The notes beneath the pieces were generated by a model. It was not told where the DNA came from. It searched no databases and saw nothing but the letters and a program-made list of their open reading frames with translations. Positions 17,836-29,378 of a stretch of DNA of 64,000 nt are shown here, in pieces. The translations under genes were made by a program, and so were the position numbers. Position 1 is the stretch's first letter; every line of letters begins with the position of its first letter. Source of the stretch: Colwellia sp. PAMC 20917 (GTDB lineage Bacteria > Pseudomonadota > Gammaproteobacteria > Enterobacterales > Alteromonadaceae); contig NZ_CP014944.1 in assembly GCF_001767295.1 (NCBI RefSeq), positions 2,666,001-2,730,000 on the forward strand, in the 5' to 3' direction.

Positions 17836-18594
17836 TTAATCTAATTTCCATTTTTCTTTAATTTTTGCAAGTTGACCTGTGGTTACTAGTTGTTGAAATG
17901 CCGTTTGGTATTTTTTTATCAATGTCGGTGACGTATCAAGACTAAAGGCAATACTGAGTTTGTTATTTAAAGCGGCTACTTCGTTTAACCTTTGTAATTC
18001 ATTAAAATCATAGCCCAGATTTTTAGCTCTGGTTTCTATGGTGATTTGTGTGGCAAGTATTAGGTCAACTCTATCAATAAATAGCATATTCATGGTTTGT
18101 CGCTCGTTAGCAAGTTGGTAAATATTGGAGAAGTCTTGAGCGAGTAAATATTGTGCTGAATTAGAATTTCTAGAAACAGCGATCTTACGGTTTTTTAATG
18201 CGGAAACTTTATAGTTAGTTTTAGCGTAATGTTTTTTTAATCCCCAAAAATATAAGCGCTCTTCTTTAAGGGCACCGATCCAATGAAATTTTTTATTTCT
18301 AAGCTTTGTATGTGCAATAGAGTAAATTAAAACATTAGGGGTATGAAGTGCAACGTCGTATGCCCTTGCCCAAGGCATTATCTGAATCTTAGGATGGTCT
18401 TCAGTTATTTTAAATAAAGCTTCAACGACTTCAGTAGAAAAACCACCTAAGCTACTATCAGGATTTTTAATTTGATAAGGCTCTAGAAGCTCGGTAACAA
18501 CTTCAATGACTTCAGTTTTACCATTAAATGGTAGCAATAAAAGGAAAAAAGTTATTGTTAAAATGGTGAGGTAATTGTTAGATAATTTGATCAT
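17836..18594 (-). CDS. Periplasmic substrate-binding-domain protein (SBP_bac_3-like)
   Basis: The product is about 252 residues from ATG 18594, with a signal peptide (hydrophobic residues 9-23, cut near FNGKTE). The fold is a type II periplasmic binding protein of the amino-acid (SBP_bac_3) kind: MPWARAYDVALHTPNVLIYS, KNRKIAVSRNSNSAQYL and a closing TTGQLAKIKEKW. No permease or ATPase gene is adjacent. Stand-alone proteins of this type are common in marine gammaproteobacteria and may bind solutes for sensing or for a distant transporter. The frame is open 12 codons further upstream without a better start. Ligand unknown. Confidence 0.8.
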   Translation of the reverse strand: MIKLSNNYLTILTITFFLLLLPFNGKTEVIEVVTELLEPYQIKNPDSSLGGFSTEVVEALFKITEDHPKIQIMPWARAYDVALHTPNVLIYSIAHTKLRNKKFHWIGALKEERLYFWGLKKHYAKTNYKVSALKNRKIAVSRNSNSAQYLLAQDFSNIYQLANERQTMNMLFIDRVDLILATQITIETRAKNLGYDFNELQRLNEVAALNNKLSIAFSLDTSPTLIKKYQTAFQQLVTTGQLAKIKEKWKLD

Positions 18595-18725
18595 ATATAT
18601 TTTAAGTATCCGTAATATACTCAGTAGCAATACTATTTATAAACTTTAACTAAGATTTCTATTTTATTTTTATTAATATAGCTCACTTTGTTTGAATGGG
18701 TGGTTATATTATTAAATTTAGACAT

Positions 18726-18754
18726 AAAAAAAAGCAGCCCAGGCTGCTTTTTAA
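18726..18754 (-). terminator. Rho-independent terminator after gltBD
   Basis: AAAGCAGCC (18731-18739) pairs with GGCTGCTTT (18742-18750) around two bases. Minus-strand transcripts meet a run of about eight T after the stem, 20 bases past the gltD stop. Confidence 0.85.
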
Positions 18755-18773
18755 AATAAACGCTAGAAATAGC

Positions 18774-20222
<1,449 letters not shown>

Positions 20223-23200
20223 CTACTGTGCTTGAACGCGAAGTTCAGCAGATGAACGACTACGATGACCTAATAAGGTTTTAACATCGGTTGCCGTAGG
20301 TTTAACTAATTTAAATCGTGGTGCGTAAGCATCAAAGTTAGCTAATATTTCTTGAGCGCGTGCACTACCTGTTTCATCAAAATGTTGGTTAATAATACCG
20401 CGTAAATGTTCTTGATGAATAGTCAGATCACTTATTGGTAATAACTCGATGGATTCGCTATTTAAGCGGATATCTAAATCACCTAATTCATCAAACACAT
20501 AAGCAAAACCACCTGTCATACCGGCACCAAAGTTTACACCAACTTGCCCAAGAATGGTCACTATGCCACCCGTCATGTATTCACAAGCATGATCGCCAGT
20601 GCCTTCAATTACAGCATGAGCACCCGAGTTACGCACCGCAAAGCGCTCACCCGCACGGCCACAGCCATAAAGTCTGCCACCGGTTGCGCCATATAAACAA
20701 GTATTACCCATGATCATGGTTTTATGACTTAAATACTCAACACCTTTAGGTGGCTTGATGGTTAGCTTACCGCCAGTCATTCCTTTACCAACGTAATCAT
20801 TGGCATCACCGGTCAGGGTCATTTCTAAGCCACCGGCATTCCAAACACCAAAACTTTGGCCAGCGGTGCCATTAAGATAAATTTTAATAGGAGATGACGC
20901 CATACCTTGGTCACCATGATGACGAGCAATTTCACCCGATAATGATGCGCCGACAGAGCGATCAGTGTTTTGTATAGAAAAACGGAACTCGCCGCCTGCG
21001 CTGTGTGAAACAGCATCAGTACAAGCCGCCAATATTTCTTTATTTAGTACGCCTTTGTCAAAGGGATTATTTCCTTCTGTTTGATAAAGAGCCGTATCAG
21101 CACCCGCTACAACAGGCGCAATAATTGGTGATAAATCTAACTTTTGCTGCTTAGCGGTTAAACCTGTCAGTTGAACGAGTAGGTCGGTTCGACCAATTAT
21201 CGCTGTTAAGCTTTCGACCCCTAAACGGGCTAAAATTTCACGCACCTCTTGGGCAATAAACTTAAAGTAGTTCATGACTTGCTCAGGTAAACCTTTAAAG
21301 AATTTTTCACGTAAAACATCGTCTTGTGTTGCAACACCTGTAGCACAATTATTTAAATGACAAATACGTAAGAATTTACAGCCCAGAGTGACCATAGGCG
21401 CGGTACCAAAACCAAAGCTTTCTGCGCCTAAAATTGCCGCTTTAACAATGTCGATACCAGTTTTTAATCCGCCGTCAACTTGTAAACGTACTTTATGACG
21501 CAAACCGTTAGTCACTAATGACTGGTGTGCTTCGGCTAAACCTAATTCCCATGGACAACCGGCATACTTAACCGAACTCAATGGACTAGCTGCAGTACCA
21601 CCGTCGTAACCGGAAATGGTAATAAAATCGGCGTAAGCTTTAGCAACACCAGAAGCGATAGTGCCAACACCAGGTCCTGACACCAGTTTTACTGAAATAA
21701 CCGCTTTAGGGTTAACTTGTTTTAAATCAAAAATAAGCTGAGCTAAATCTTCAATTGAATAAATATCATGATGTGGTGGTGGAGAAATCAAGGTCACACC
21801 GGGTACTGAAAAGCGCAACTTAGCAATTAACGGTGAAACCTTATCACCGGGTAATTGACCACCTTCGCCGGGTTTTGCACCTTGAGCGACTTTTATTTGT
21901 AGTACATCGGCATTAACTAAGTAATGCGGTGTCACCCCAAATCTGCCAGAAGCAATTTGTTTGATACGTGAATTTTTTACGGTACCAAAGCGGCGTTCGT
22001 CTTCACCCCCTTCACCTGAATTTGAATAACCGCCTAAACGGTTCATGGCAATTGCCAATGCTTCATGAGCTTCAGGGCTTAATGCACCAATAGACATAGC
22101 GGCACTATCAAAGCGTTTAAACATTTCAGTATCAGGTTCTACTTTGCTGATATCTATGGCTTGGGTATCTTCTTTAAAGCCCAATAAATCACGTAACGTT
22201 GCCACAGGGCGATTATTTACTTGATCGGCAAACAGGCGGTAATCCGCATAATCGCCAGATTGAACTGCTTTTTGTAGGTAAGTCACGACATCAGGGTTAT
22301 AAGCGTGGTATTCACCGCCATGTACATACTTAAGTAAGCCGCCGTGATTGACTTTTTGATGTGCTAAAAAGGCTTTGCGAGCAAGGTTAATGTTGTCTTG
22401 TTCTATGTCTGAAAAATCAGCGCCTTGAATACGACTTGGTAAATCAGGGAAGCATATTTTCATGATATTTTGATGCAAACCAATCACTTCAAACAAACCT
22501 GCACAACGGTAGCTGGCGATTGTTGAAATACCCATCTTAGATAATATTTTCAACAAGCCTTTATTAATGCCATCACGATAGTTCATTACAGCTTGACGCG
22601 CCGTTAACTCAATTTGTCCTTGTTCAACTAATTGCTCAATTGTCTCAAAAGCAAGGTAAGGATAAACAGCGGTAGCGCCTAAACCTAGTAACACAGCAAA
22701 GTGATGTGAATCTCTTGCCGATGCCGTTTCAACAATTATATTTGAGTCACAACGTAATTGTGTTTCAACTAAGCGTTGTTGTACTGCGCCAACTGCCATC
22801 GCTGCAGGTATAGGTAAAAACCCTTTATCAATTTGACGGTCTGAAAGTATTAAAATAACGGTGTTTTTATCACGAACTAATGTCTCGGCTTCATCACATA
22901 AACGGATAATCGCCGCTTGTAAACCTTCTTCTGTGCGGTAATTTAAGTTCAGTGTGTCGCTGCGGTAATGCTCAGGGGCAAGTTCACGTAGCTGCTTTAA
23001 TCCGGTATACATTAATATAGGTGTTGCAAACAAAATTCTGTCGGCATGGCCTGTTGTTTCGTTAAAAACATTATGTTCACGACCAATGCAGGTACCCAGC
23101 GACATAACATAGCGTTCACGTAATGGATCTATGGGTGGATTTGTTACTTGAGCAAATTGCTGGCGGAAATAATCATAAATTGTTCGAGGTTGACTTGAAA

Positions 23201-24680
23201 GTACTGCCATAGGGGTGTCATCGCCCATAGAACCCGTTGCTTCCATGCCATTTTCAGCCAATGTTTTCACAATTTGATGAATTTCTTCGTAACTGTAATT
23301 AAACATTTTATGGTATTGCGATAGGCCTTTATCATCAAAAATACGCTTACCAATAAGTTCGGCATCGAGTTGATGAAAGGGCACTAAACGGCGGATGTTT
23401 TTATCCAACCATTCACGGTAAGGATGGCGAACTTTTAGTTCTTCATCAATATCGGTAGAAGTGAATATTTTGCCGGTGTAAGTATCAATGGCAAGCATTT
23501 CACCTGGGCCGACACGACCTTTTTCGACCACTTCATCTTCACCGTAATCCCAAATACCTACTTCAGAGGCAAGGGTGATAAAACCATCACGAGTAATAAC
23601 ATAACGAGCAGGACGCAAGCCGTTTCTGTCTAAATTACAGGCAACATGGCGACCATTGGTAACCACAACGCCGGCTGGGCCGTCCCATGGTTCCATATGC
23701 ATAGAATTAAATTCGTAAAACGCTTTTAAGTCTTCATCCATTAACGGACTATTTTGCCAAGCAGGTGGCATTAATAAACGCATACCTCGGTATAAATCCA
23801 TACCGCCAGCAAGGAATAATTCAAGCATGTTATCTAGTGATGATGAGTCAGAACCACTTTCATTAACAAAGGGCGCAGCATCTTGAAGATCGGGTAATAA
23901 AGGTGATTTAAAGATGTGGGTACGAGCACGACTCCACTGTCGGTTACCTTTAATTGTATTAATTTCACCGTTATGAGCCAAATAACGAAAAGGCTGTGCT
24001 AAATGCCATTGTGGAGAAGTATTGGTTGAAAAACGTTGATGAAAAACACAAATGGCCGTTTGCATGCGAATATCAGCAAGGTCTAAATAAAAGTTAGGTA
24101 AGTCTACCGGCATCATTAAGCCTTTATAGATAGTTACCAAGCACGACAAAATTGCCACATAAAAAACGCTATCTTCAATGCGTTTTTCTGCACGACGACG
24201 TGCCATAAATAAACGGCGTTCTAAATCTCGATTTCTCCAGCCCGGAGGAGCATCAACAAAAACCTGCTCTATTTGCGGCATGTTATTGACAGCCGTTTCA
24301 CCTAGCATAGAAGTATCAGTAGGCACTATGCGCCAGCCAATAAGTGTTAAGGTTTCACGCGCTAACTCTTCTTCAAGAATCTTTTTACTTAAAGCGGCTT
24401 GAATAGGGTCAGGATTGAGGAAAATCATACCTACAGCGTATTTTTTGCCAAGCTTCCAGTTGTTTTCTTCGGCAATAGCTCGAAAGAAGGTATCAGGTTT
24501 TTGCATCAACAAGCCACAACCGTCACCTGTTTTACCATCAGCAGCAATACCGCCACGATGTTGCATGCGATCAAGGGCATGAATTGCCGTTTTTACTAGT
24601 TTATGACTTGCTTCACCTTGTTGGTGAGCAATTAAGCCGAATCCGCAGTTGTCTTTTTGAACGCTGTGATCGTAAAGCAT
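20223..24680 (-). CDS. gltB: Glutamate synthase (NADPH) large subunit
   Basis: GltB converts glutamine and 2-oxoglutarate to two glutamates. The 1485-residue protein begins with an 11-residue propeptide before the catalytic cysteine of the glutaminase domain (DNCGFGLIAH, C12). The central and FMN-binding domains follow, with the 3Fe-4S ligand motif CKFLRICHLNNC, the tunnel-lining GGEDERRFG segment and the C-terminal beta-helix (MTGGKLTIKPPKG, MTGGIVTILG). The start has a good ribosome binding site (GAGGAGA). It leads gltBD. A pair of inverted AAATACTCT elements lies upstream and may be regulatory. Confidence 0.98.
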   Translation of the reverse strand: MLYDHSVQKDNCGFGLIAHQQGEASHKLVKTAIHALDRMQHRGGIAADGKTGDGCGLLMQKPDTFFRAIAEENNWKLGKKYAVGMIFLNPDPIQAALSKKILEEELARETLTLIGWRIVPTDTSMLGETAVNNMPQIEQVFVDAPPGWRNRDLERRLFMARRRAEKRIEDSVFYVAILSCLVTIYKGLMMPVDLPNFYLDLADIRMQTAICVFHQRFSTNTSPQWHLAQPFRYLAHNGEINTIKGNRQWSRARTHIFKSPLLPDLQDAAPFVNESGSDSSSLDNMLELFLAGGMDLYRGMRLLMPPAWQNSPLMDEDLKAFYEFNSMHMEPWDGPAGVVVTNGRHVACNLDRNGLRPARYVITRDGFITLASEVGIWDYGEDEVVEKGRVGPGEMLAIDTYTGKIFTSTDIDEELKVRHPYREWLDKNIRRLVPFHQLDAELIGKRIFDDKGLSQYHKMFNYSYEEIHQIVKTLAENGMEATGSMGDDTPMAVLSSQPRTIYDYFRQQFAQVTNPPIDPLRERYVMSLGTCIGREHNVFNETTGHADRILFATPILMYTGLKQLRELAPEHYRSDTLNLNYRTEEGLQAAIIRLCDEAETLVRDKNTVILILSDRQIDKGFLPIPAAMAVGAVQQRLVETQLRCDSNIIVETASARDSHHFAVLLGLGATAVYPYLAFETIEQLVEQGQIELTARQAVMNYRDGINKGLLKILSKMGISTIASYRCAGLFEVIGLHQNIMKICFPDLPSRIQGADFSDIEQDNINLARKAFLAHQKVNHGGLLKYVHGGEYHAYNPDVVTYLQKAVQSGDYADYRLFADQVNNRPVATLRDLLGFKEDTQAIDISKVEPDTEMFKRFDSAAMSIGALSPEAHEALAIAMNRLGGYSNSGEGGEDERRFGTVKNSRIKQIASGRFGVTPHYLVNADVLQIKVAQGAKPGEGGQLPGDKVSPLIAKLRFSVPGVTLISPPPHHDIYSIEDLAQLIFDLKQVNPKAVISVKLVSGPGVGTIASGVAKAYADFITISGYDGGTAASPLSSVKYAGCPWELGLAEAHQSLVTNGLRHKVRLQVDGGLKTGIDIVKAAILGAESFGFGTAPMVTLGCKFLRICHLNNCATGVATQDDVLREKFFKGLPEQVMNYFKFIAQEVREILARLGVESLTAIIGRTDLLVQLTGLTAKQQKLDLSPIIAPVVAGADTALYQTEGNNPFDKGVLNKEILAACTDAVSHSAGGEFRFSIQNTDRSVGASLSGEIARHHGDQGMASSPIKIYLNGTAGQSFGVWNAGGLEMTLTGDANDYVGKGMTGGKLTIKPPKGVEYLSHKTMIMGNTCLYGATGGRLYGCGRAGERFAVRNSGAHAVIEGTGDHACEYMTGGIVTILGQVGVNFGAGMTGGFAYVFDELGDLDIRLNSESIELLPISDLTIHQEHLRGIINQHFDETGSARAQEILANFDAYAPRFKLVKPTATDVKTLLGHRSRSSAELRVQAQ

Positions 24681-25105
24681 GATGTTATTTTCTCCTCAGG
24701 AAATAACCACTTGAGCACAGAGAACATGTTAAAGGAATAAAGTTATACAAATAATGCATAAATACTCTGTTTTCACTCAGGTGGAACCCTTCACATTAAA
24801 CACTTATCGATAAAAGGTCAATCAAAATAGAGTATTTGCTCGTAGTTTTTGTACATTAGTGTAACTATATGTTTTTATTGGTTATTGCTTGTGTAGGTTG
24901 GTTTTGTTGATTTAATCGCCTATTTTTTAAGCTGTTATCAATAGCTTTTAGCGAGTTGAGAATGATTTTTGTTTACTTTGTTGTAATTTAATTACATTTT
25001 TATTTTTATGACGAGATATGACGAGATATGCTAATTTTAGCTGTTATTCATCTTTTATTCATTGATGTATGTACAAGATGGTGGAGAATACGGTGAAAAT
25101 TCATC
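24681..25105. other. Non-coding region between gltB and folE2
   Basis: About 425 bases without a convincing gene. It must hold the gltB promoter. AAATACTCT (24760-24768) and its exact inverse AGAGTATTT (24830-24838) are 61 bases apart and could be operator halves; the first lies in TGCATAAATACTCT, which loosely resembles an ArgR half-site. A 10-base tandem duplication (ATGACGAGAT twice) is at about 25008-25027. Confidence 0.4.
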
Positions 25106-25133
25106 AATAAAAAAGCCAGTAATTACTGGCTTT
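25106..25133 (-). terminator. Rho-independent terminator after folE2
   Basis: AAAGCCAGTAA and TTACTGGCTTT form a perfect palindrome (25112-25133); minus-strand transcripts then enter a T run. It lies 38 bases past the folE2 stop. Confidence 0.8.
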
Positions 25134-25170
25134 AATATTAGCTTACTTTTTGTAATTGAATATCAATAGC

Positions 25171-26094
25171 TTAGGGTTGGTAGCCACCCTCAATGCCTTT
25201 AGTCGTAATACTTACCGCATCGTGGGCATGTAAAGATTCAAGGTGGTTGATACGTAGCCAAAAGTCGTCATATCCAGCAGTATTATTCATTGCGTGTTGT
25301 AAACGACGAGCGGCGTCTTCACAAAACATTAAGTTTTGACCATTCAGTAGCGCAAATTCTTGTTCATCTTCTCTTTTTACTGCGGCTTGAACGGGTGTCT
25401 TTAAACAGCCTTCAATAATATCGACTAATGCAGTAATAGGGAATTCACTAATGTTGGCATTTAACTTTACTTTTAATTCAGCAACTGAGCGTTGACTATG
25501 AGGTGTAGCAACAATACCTTCAGTTGTACCCAGCCACTCATGAATTGAGTCTAAATCGGCTTCTTGGCCATTAAACTTCTCTTTAAAAGCTTTTTGGATT
25601 AACTGTCGAGCAAGGGCGGCAGAACAAGGACAAGTTGATGAATATCTAACATCAACGGCTAGCTCTATATCGAGTTTACCTTTATTTAAACGACCGGTTA
25701 ATGTTACTGGGTATGCTTTCCAGCCTTGCTTACCACTAATTAATGATTTTCTTCTTAAGTGATAGTCGAAGCGGAACTGCACTTTAGCATTATCGCTAAG
25801 ATCGTGGTGACTACTAATAAAACCACTGAGTAAAGTGACCAAGCTTTGAAAGTCTAAAGTATTACTGGTTGAAAGTTCATCAAGCAGTAAATACAAGCGA
25901 GACATATGAATGCCTTTTGCTTGTGGTTCTTTTAAGTTTACAAACGCGTCAATAAAAGTAGAAACCATTCGCTCATTCTCACCTTGCGAAGCAACCATCA
26001 TCGGCATTTCTATATTACTCATTCCAACCCAATCGAGGGTACCTTCGGTTTGAGCTGTGGTGTGGTTGGCGATATCAGGCATTAATGTGGACAT
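25171..26094 (-). CDS. folE2: GTP cyclohydrolase FolE2 (type IB)
   Basis: FolE2 opens the GTP ring to make dihydroneopterin triphosphate, the first step of folate synthesis, using metals other than zinc. The 307-residue product has the family landmarks [12 protein letters not shown], the catalytic cysteine in [22 protein letters not shown] and [12 protein letters not shown]. It is a single gene with its own terminator. Many FolE2 genes are under Zur control; I looked for a Zur-like palindrome in the 296 bases upstream and saw none. Whether the genome also has the zinc enzyme FolE cannot be told from this window. Confidence 0.96.
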   Translation of the reverse strand: MSTLMPDIANHTTAQTEGTLDWVGMSNIEMPMMVASQGENERMVSTFIDAFVNLKEPQAKGIHMSRLYLLLDELSTSNTLDFQSLVTLLSGFISSHHDLSDNAKVQFRFDYHLRRKSLISGKQGWKAYPVTLTGRLNKGKLDIELAVDVRYSSTCPCSAALARQLIQKAFKEKFNGQEADLDSIHEWLGTTEGIVATPHSQRSVAELKVKLNANISEFPITALVDIIEGCLKTPVQAAVKREDEQEFALLNGQNLMFCEDAARRLQHAMNNTAGYDDFWLRINHLESLHAHDAVSITTKGIEGGYQP

Positions 26095-26389
26095 TTCTAC
26101 TCCAGTATTTCTAACACGCTATGTAAAGGGCTTTTTGAAACTTCAGTACATAACAAACTTATTAAGGGCGCGTATTCTAACGTATATTTCCTTGTAGATA
26201 TAGCGACAGTTCTTTTTTAAGTTACTGAGCAAGATAACTTATTGAAACGCTCTGTATTCATATGGTTTTATGTTTTTCAAATGACTTTGAAGTAATCTAG
26301 ATGAAAGGCATTTGTTTAATGACATCGGCGTTGATATTGTTACAATGAAGAAAATTACGCCACGATAATTATAATTTAAGGTAGGTTTT

Positions 26390-26737
26390 GTGAATTATAC
26401 CGAACAGTTAGATGTTAATTTATTAGATGGATACTTGGATAGCTTAGGACAAGATATTGTGCAACAGATGTTGGACTTATATATTGAGCAATCAAAGACC
26501 TATATTGAAGACATTATCGATTCGATTGCACAAGAGTCACAAGTATTATGGCAAGAACGTTGCCATAAAATGAAAGGTGCAACTGGCAGTGTTGGTTTGT
26601 TAACCGCTCATGCTAAGTTGGTGGCAATTGAAAAATTACCCGGGCAATGGCCAGAAAAATCAGCCTTTATCTCTGAGTTGAATGAGATAAATAAAAATGC
26701 CGTTACTGCTTTTAAAGTATGGTTAGACTCAAAATAA
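26390..26737 (+). CDS. Histidine phosphotransfer (Hpt) domain protein, HptA-like
   Basis: This free-standing 115-residue Hpt domain carries the phospho-accepting histidine H59 in ERCHKMKGATGSVGL, the classic HxxKG signature inside a helical bundle. Hpt proteins shuttle phosphate between receiver domains of phosphorelays. The start is GTG at 26390 with AAGGTAGG upstream. It faces arcA across a shared terminator. In Shewanella the free Hpt protein HptA passes phosphate to ArcA in place of the missing Hpt of ArcB; the position here suggests the same, but sequence orthology could not be tested. Confidence 0.85.
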   Translation: MNYTEQLDVNLLDGYLDSLGQDIVQQMLDLYIEQSKTYIEDIIDSIAQESQVLWQERCHKMKGATGSVGLLTAHAKLVAIEKLPGQWPEKSAFISELNEINKNAVTAFKVWLDSK

Positions 26738-26750
26738 CCATGATTTAAGA

Positions 26751-26795
26751 CAATTAAAAAAGGGGAAGCAATTATTGCTTCCCCTTTTTTAATTG
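26751..26795. terminator. Symmetric bidirectional terminator between hpt and arcA
   Basis: A perfect 21-base inverted repeat with loop TTA; the GC core is GGGGAAGCAA/TTGCTTCCCC, flanked by A6 and T6 runs that give each strand its own T run. It serves both convergent genes. Confidence 0.92.
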
Positions 26796-26812
26796 TTTAT
26801 TGATAAAGCGCG

Positions 26813-27514
26813 CTAATCTACAGAGCCAATAAAACGATATCCTTCACCGTGAATGGTATTAATTAATTCAGCAGCGTCAGGTACCGATTCAAAATGTTTG
26901 CGTAAACGCCTAATCGTTACATCAACGGTACGGTCATTTGAGCGAAGGTCACGCCCGGTCATTTCTTTAATCAATTGCTGGCGAGTAACAATTTGGCCCG
27001 TGTTTTCAATTAATAAACGTAGAGCGCGATATTCGCCGCGAGGTATAGATAAAACTTGCCCGTCAGGTGCGGTCATTTTTCTTGAATTACCATCGAGTGA
27101 CCATTTATTGAAAGTGATGACTGCTTTTTCAATTTCATTCTTTGTCTGACCAATTCGGTTAAGAATGTTTCGAGCTCGAATTGTTAATTCACGTGGATTA
27201 AATGGTTTTGTTAAATAGTCATCAGCACCAATTTCTAAACCAAGTATCTTATCTATATCACTATCACGACCGGTAAGAAATATTAACCCTAGCTCGTTGT
27301 TGCTGGTTAATTCTCTTGCCAATAATAAGCCATTTTTACCCGGAAGGTTAATATCCATGATGACTAAATTAATGGTGTTTTTTTGTAATTGAGTATCCAT
27401 GCTCTCACCGTCTGTAGCCTCTGATACTTGATAGCCTTCTGCTTCAAACAAGTTACGTAGGTTAAAGCGTGTAACATCTTCGTCTTCTACGATAAGTATG
27501 TGAGGTTTTTGCAT
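26813..27514 (-). CDS. arcA: Aerobic respiration control response regulator ArcA
   Basis: ArcA is the OmpR-family regulator that represses aerobic respiration genes when oxygen is low. The 233-residue product is strikingly close to E. coli Arc[13 protein letters not shown], the phospho-acceptor D54 in [39 protein letters not shown] with K103, and a C-terminal winged helix ending in [12 protein letters not shown] sequence resembling an ArcA box (GTTAATTATTTATAC, 27613-27627) lies upstream and may mean autoregulation. A histidine kinase gene lies 201 bases upstream on the same strand and an Hpt gene faces its 3' end. Confidence 0.95.
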   Translation of the reverse strand: MQKPHILIVEDEDVTRFNLRNLFEAEGYQVSEATDGESMDTQLQKNTINLVIMDINLPGKNGLLLARELTSNNELGLIFLTGRDSDIDKILGLEIGADDYLTKPFNPRELTIRARNILNRIGQTKNEIEKAVITFNKWSLDGNSRKMTAPDGQVLSIPRGEYRALRLLIENTGQIVTRQQLIKEMTGRDLRSNDRTVDVTIRRLRKHFESVPDAAELINTIHGEGYRFIGSVD

Positions 27515-27715
27515 GTTTTTTTTTCCATTCTTTATGTATTTAGCAATAATGTTTACGGTATGTTAGTTATAGCTGAAAATTATATTAACGCTATGTTACT
27601 AATGCTTATTTTGTTAATTATTTATACAATTATTAGTATGGTATAGAACCACTAACTAAAAAACAATCAAGTTTGTTAGTTTCTTCTTATTCAACAAATA
27701 TTTATCAGCACAGCT

Positions 27716-29344
27716 TTAATCTTCTTTAATGACTTGTGTTGGGATAATAATTTTGAAATTAACCCCTTTTTCAATTTCACTAATAAAGGATATTTTTCCA
27801 CCTAGTGCTTGTGTGACTAAATTATACACCAGATGTAAGCCCAAGCCACTGCCACCCGAACCCCTTTTTGTGGTGGTGAAAGGCTCAAAAATTTTATTCA
27901 TAATAGAAGGCTCAATACCCCTACCATCGTCCTGATAGTCAATAGTAAGCATATCGCTAGAAATACTAGTCTGTATGGTAATTACACCATGGTCTCTGTC
28001 ATCAAAGCCATGATTAATAGAATTTTGTATTAAATTAATAATTATTTGATTGATAGGACCGGGTTTGCTTTTTATGACGAGTTCGCTTGGACAGTCCACA
28101 TTAATAATAAAAGGTAACTTTTTAATTTGTGGGGCTAACGTTAATAATATGTCGTCAAACAAATTTTTGATATTGAATGTTCTTGCTTCTTCACTTGATT
28201 GGTCAACGGCAACTTTTTTGAAACTGGCAATTAATTCTGCAGCGCGCTTCAAGTTACGGTAAATAATTGCGGTATTTTCTTCACCTTCAACAAGAAACTT
28301 TTTCAATTGACTTGATTTTAAGGTTTTATCATCAAAAGCTTTTTTTATTTCTAATAAGCGATCCGATAATAATGTTGAAGCTGTAACGCCTAAACCTATC
28401 GGTGTATTTACTTCATGAGCGACACCGGCAACCATATCGCCTAACGAAGCCATTTTCTCACTTTCAACAAGTTGCCCTTGAAACTGATGCAACTTTTCTA
28501 ATGTTGAAAGTAATTCATTATTGGAATCCTTCAAGGCTTGGGTACGTTTATTGACTTTATTTTCAAGATCTTTGTTTTGCTGATAAGTGAGTTGTTTGGC
28601 ATCTGAGAGTTTAGCAAGTTGAGTTTCAGCTCTATTGAGTACAATATTTATGTTGCGCGCTAGAATATCGAGCTCTTTAAAAGGCATTTGTTCAATGCGT
28701 AAATTGAACTGTTTATGTTTCGAAATATCTTGTACTTTATTTGCCATATCTGACATAGGAGTAGTAATAAAGCGGTTAAGTGCTATTGATATTAAAGCGG
28801 TAATAAAAATAAACATGAAAATGAGAAGGGTGTAGCGCAATAATAAATGATTAGTTATTTGCTGAATATGTTCGCTGCTGACTTGTATGTAGACATAGCC
28901 CACCGTTTGCTCTTCAGCTATTACAGGTAACATGATTTCTATAATATGGCCGCTAAACTTTGCTGAAGATAACTCGGCTATTTTTTCACTTTTTTCAGAA
29001 ATAGCCTTGCCTATAGCACTTTTGTTGTAGCTAGCGAAGAAAGTAATGGCTTCAGTGTCAGGAACTTTTTTATAAATATGAACATGCCTAATATAAGGGA
29101 CATGTTTTAGCATTGATAAATAGTTACTAATTAATTGCTCTTCATCATTAACCAGATTGGTACTTTGACTATTTGCGATAAGCTCTGCCCAATACTTTGT
29201 GTTATTTGAGGCGTCCTCGTTAGTATCGTTAATTATTAAATTAGCGATGATAAAAGAAGAAATAATTACAGATAACACAACAAAACCAATGATCATAACC
29301 ATTAGCTTTATTTTTAATGAGTGAATGCGTTTCATTTTTTCCAT
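27716..29344 (-). CDS. Membrane sensor histidine kinase
   Basis: The 542-residue kinase has two membrane segments (about residues 13-36 and 170-190) flanking a periplasmic sensor of roughly 130 residues, then a HAMP linker, a coiled coil (about 235-295), the phospho-acceptor H310 in VAGVAHEVNTPIG, and an ATPase domain with the N-box INLIQNSINHG and the glycine boxes DDGRGIEP and GSGGSGLGLHLV. There is no receiver or Hpt domain. It lies upstream of arcA on the same strand, but it is not ArcB-like in architecture. The signal sensed is unknown. The start may be ATG 29344 or the ATG three codons later. Confidence 0.88.
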   Translation of the reverse strand: MEKMKRIHSLKIKLMVMIIGFVVLSVIISSFIIANLIINDTNEDASNNTKYWAELIANSQSTNLVNDEEQLISNYLSMLKHVPYIRHVHIYKKVPDTEAITFFASYNKSAIGKAISEKSEKIAELSSAKFSGHIIEIMLPVIAEEQTVGYVYIQVSSEHIQQITNHLLLRYTLLIFMFIFITALISIALNRFITTPMSDMANKVQDISKHKQFNLRIEQMPFKELDILARNINIVLNRAETQLAKLSDAKQLTYQQNKDLENKVNKRTQALKDSNNELLSTLEKLHQFQGQLVESEKMASLGDMVAGVAHEVNTPIGLGVTASTLLSDRLLEIKKAFDDKTLKSSQLKKFLVEGEENTAIIYRNLKRAAELIASFKKVAVDQSSEEARTFNIKNLFDDILLTLAPQIKKLPFIINVDCPSELVIKSKPGPINQIIINLIQNSINHGFDDRDHGVITIQTSISSDMLTIDYQDDGRGIEPSIMNKIFEPFTTTKRGSGGSGLGLHLVYNLVTQALGGKISFISEIEKGVNFKIIIPTQVIKED

Positions 29345-29378
29345 ATATTTATAGTAACTTAAATTTTATATTGAGCAA

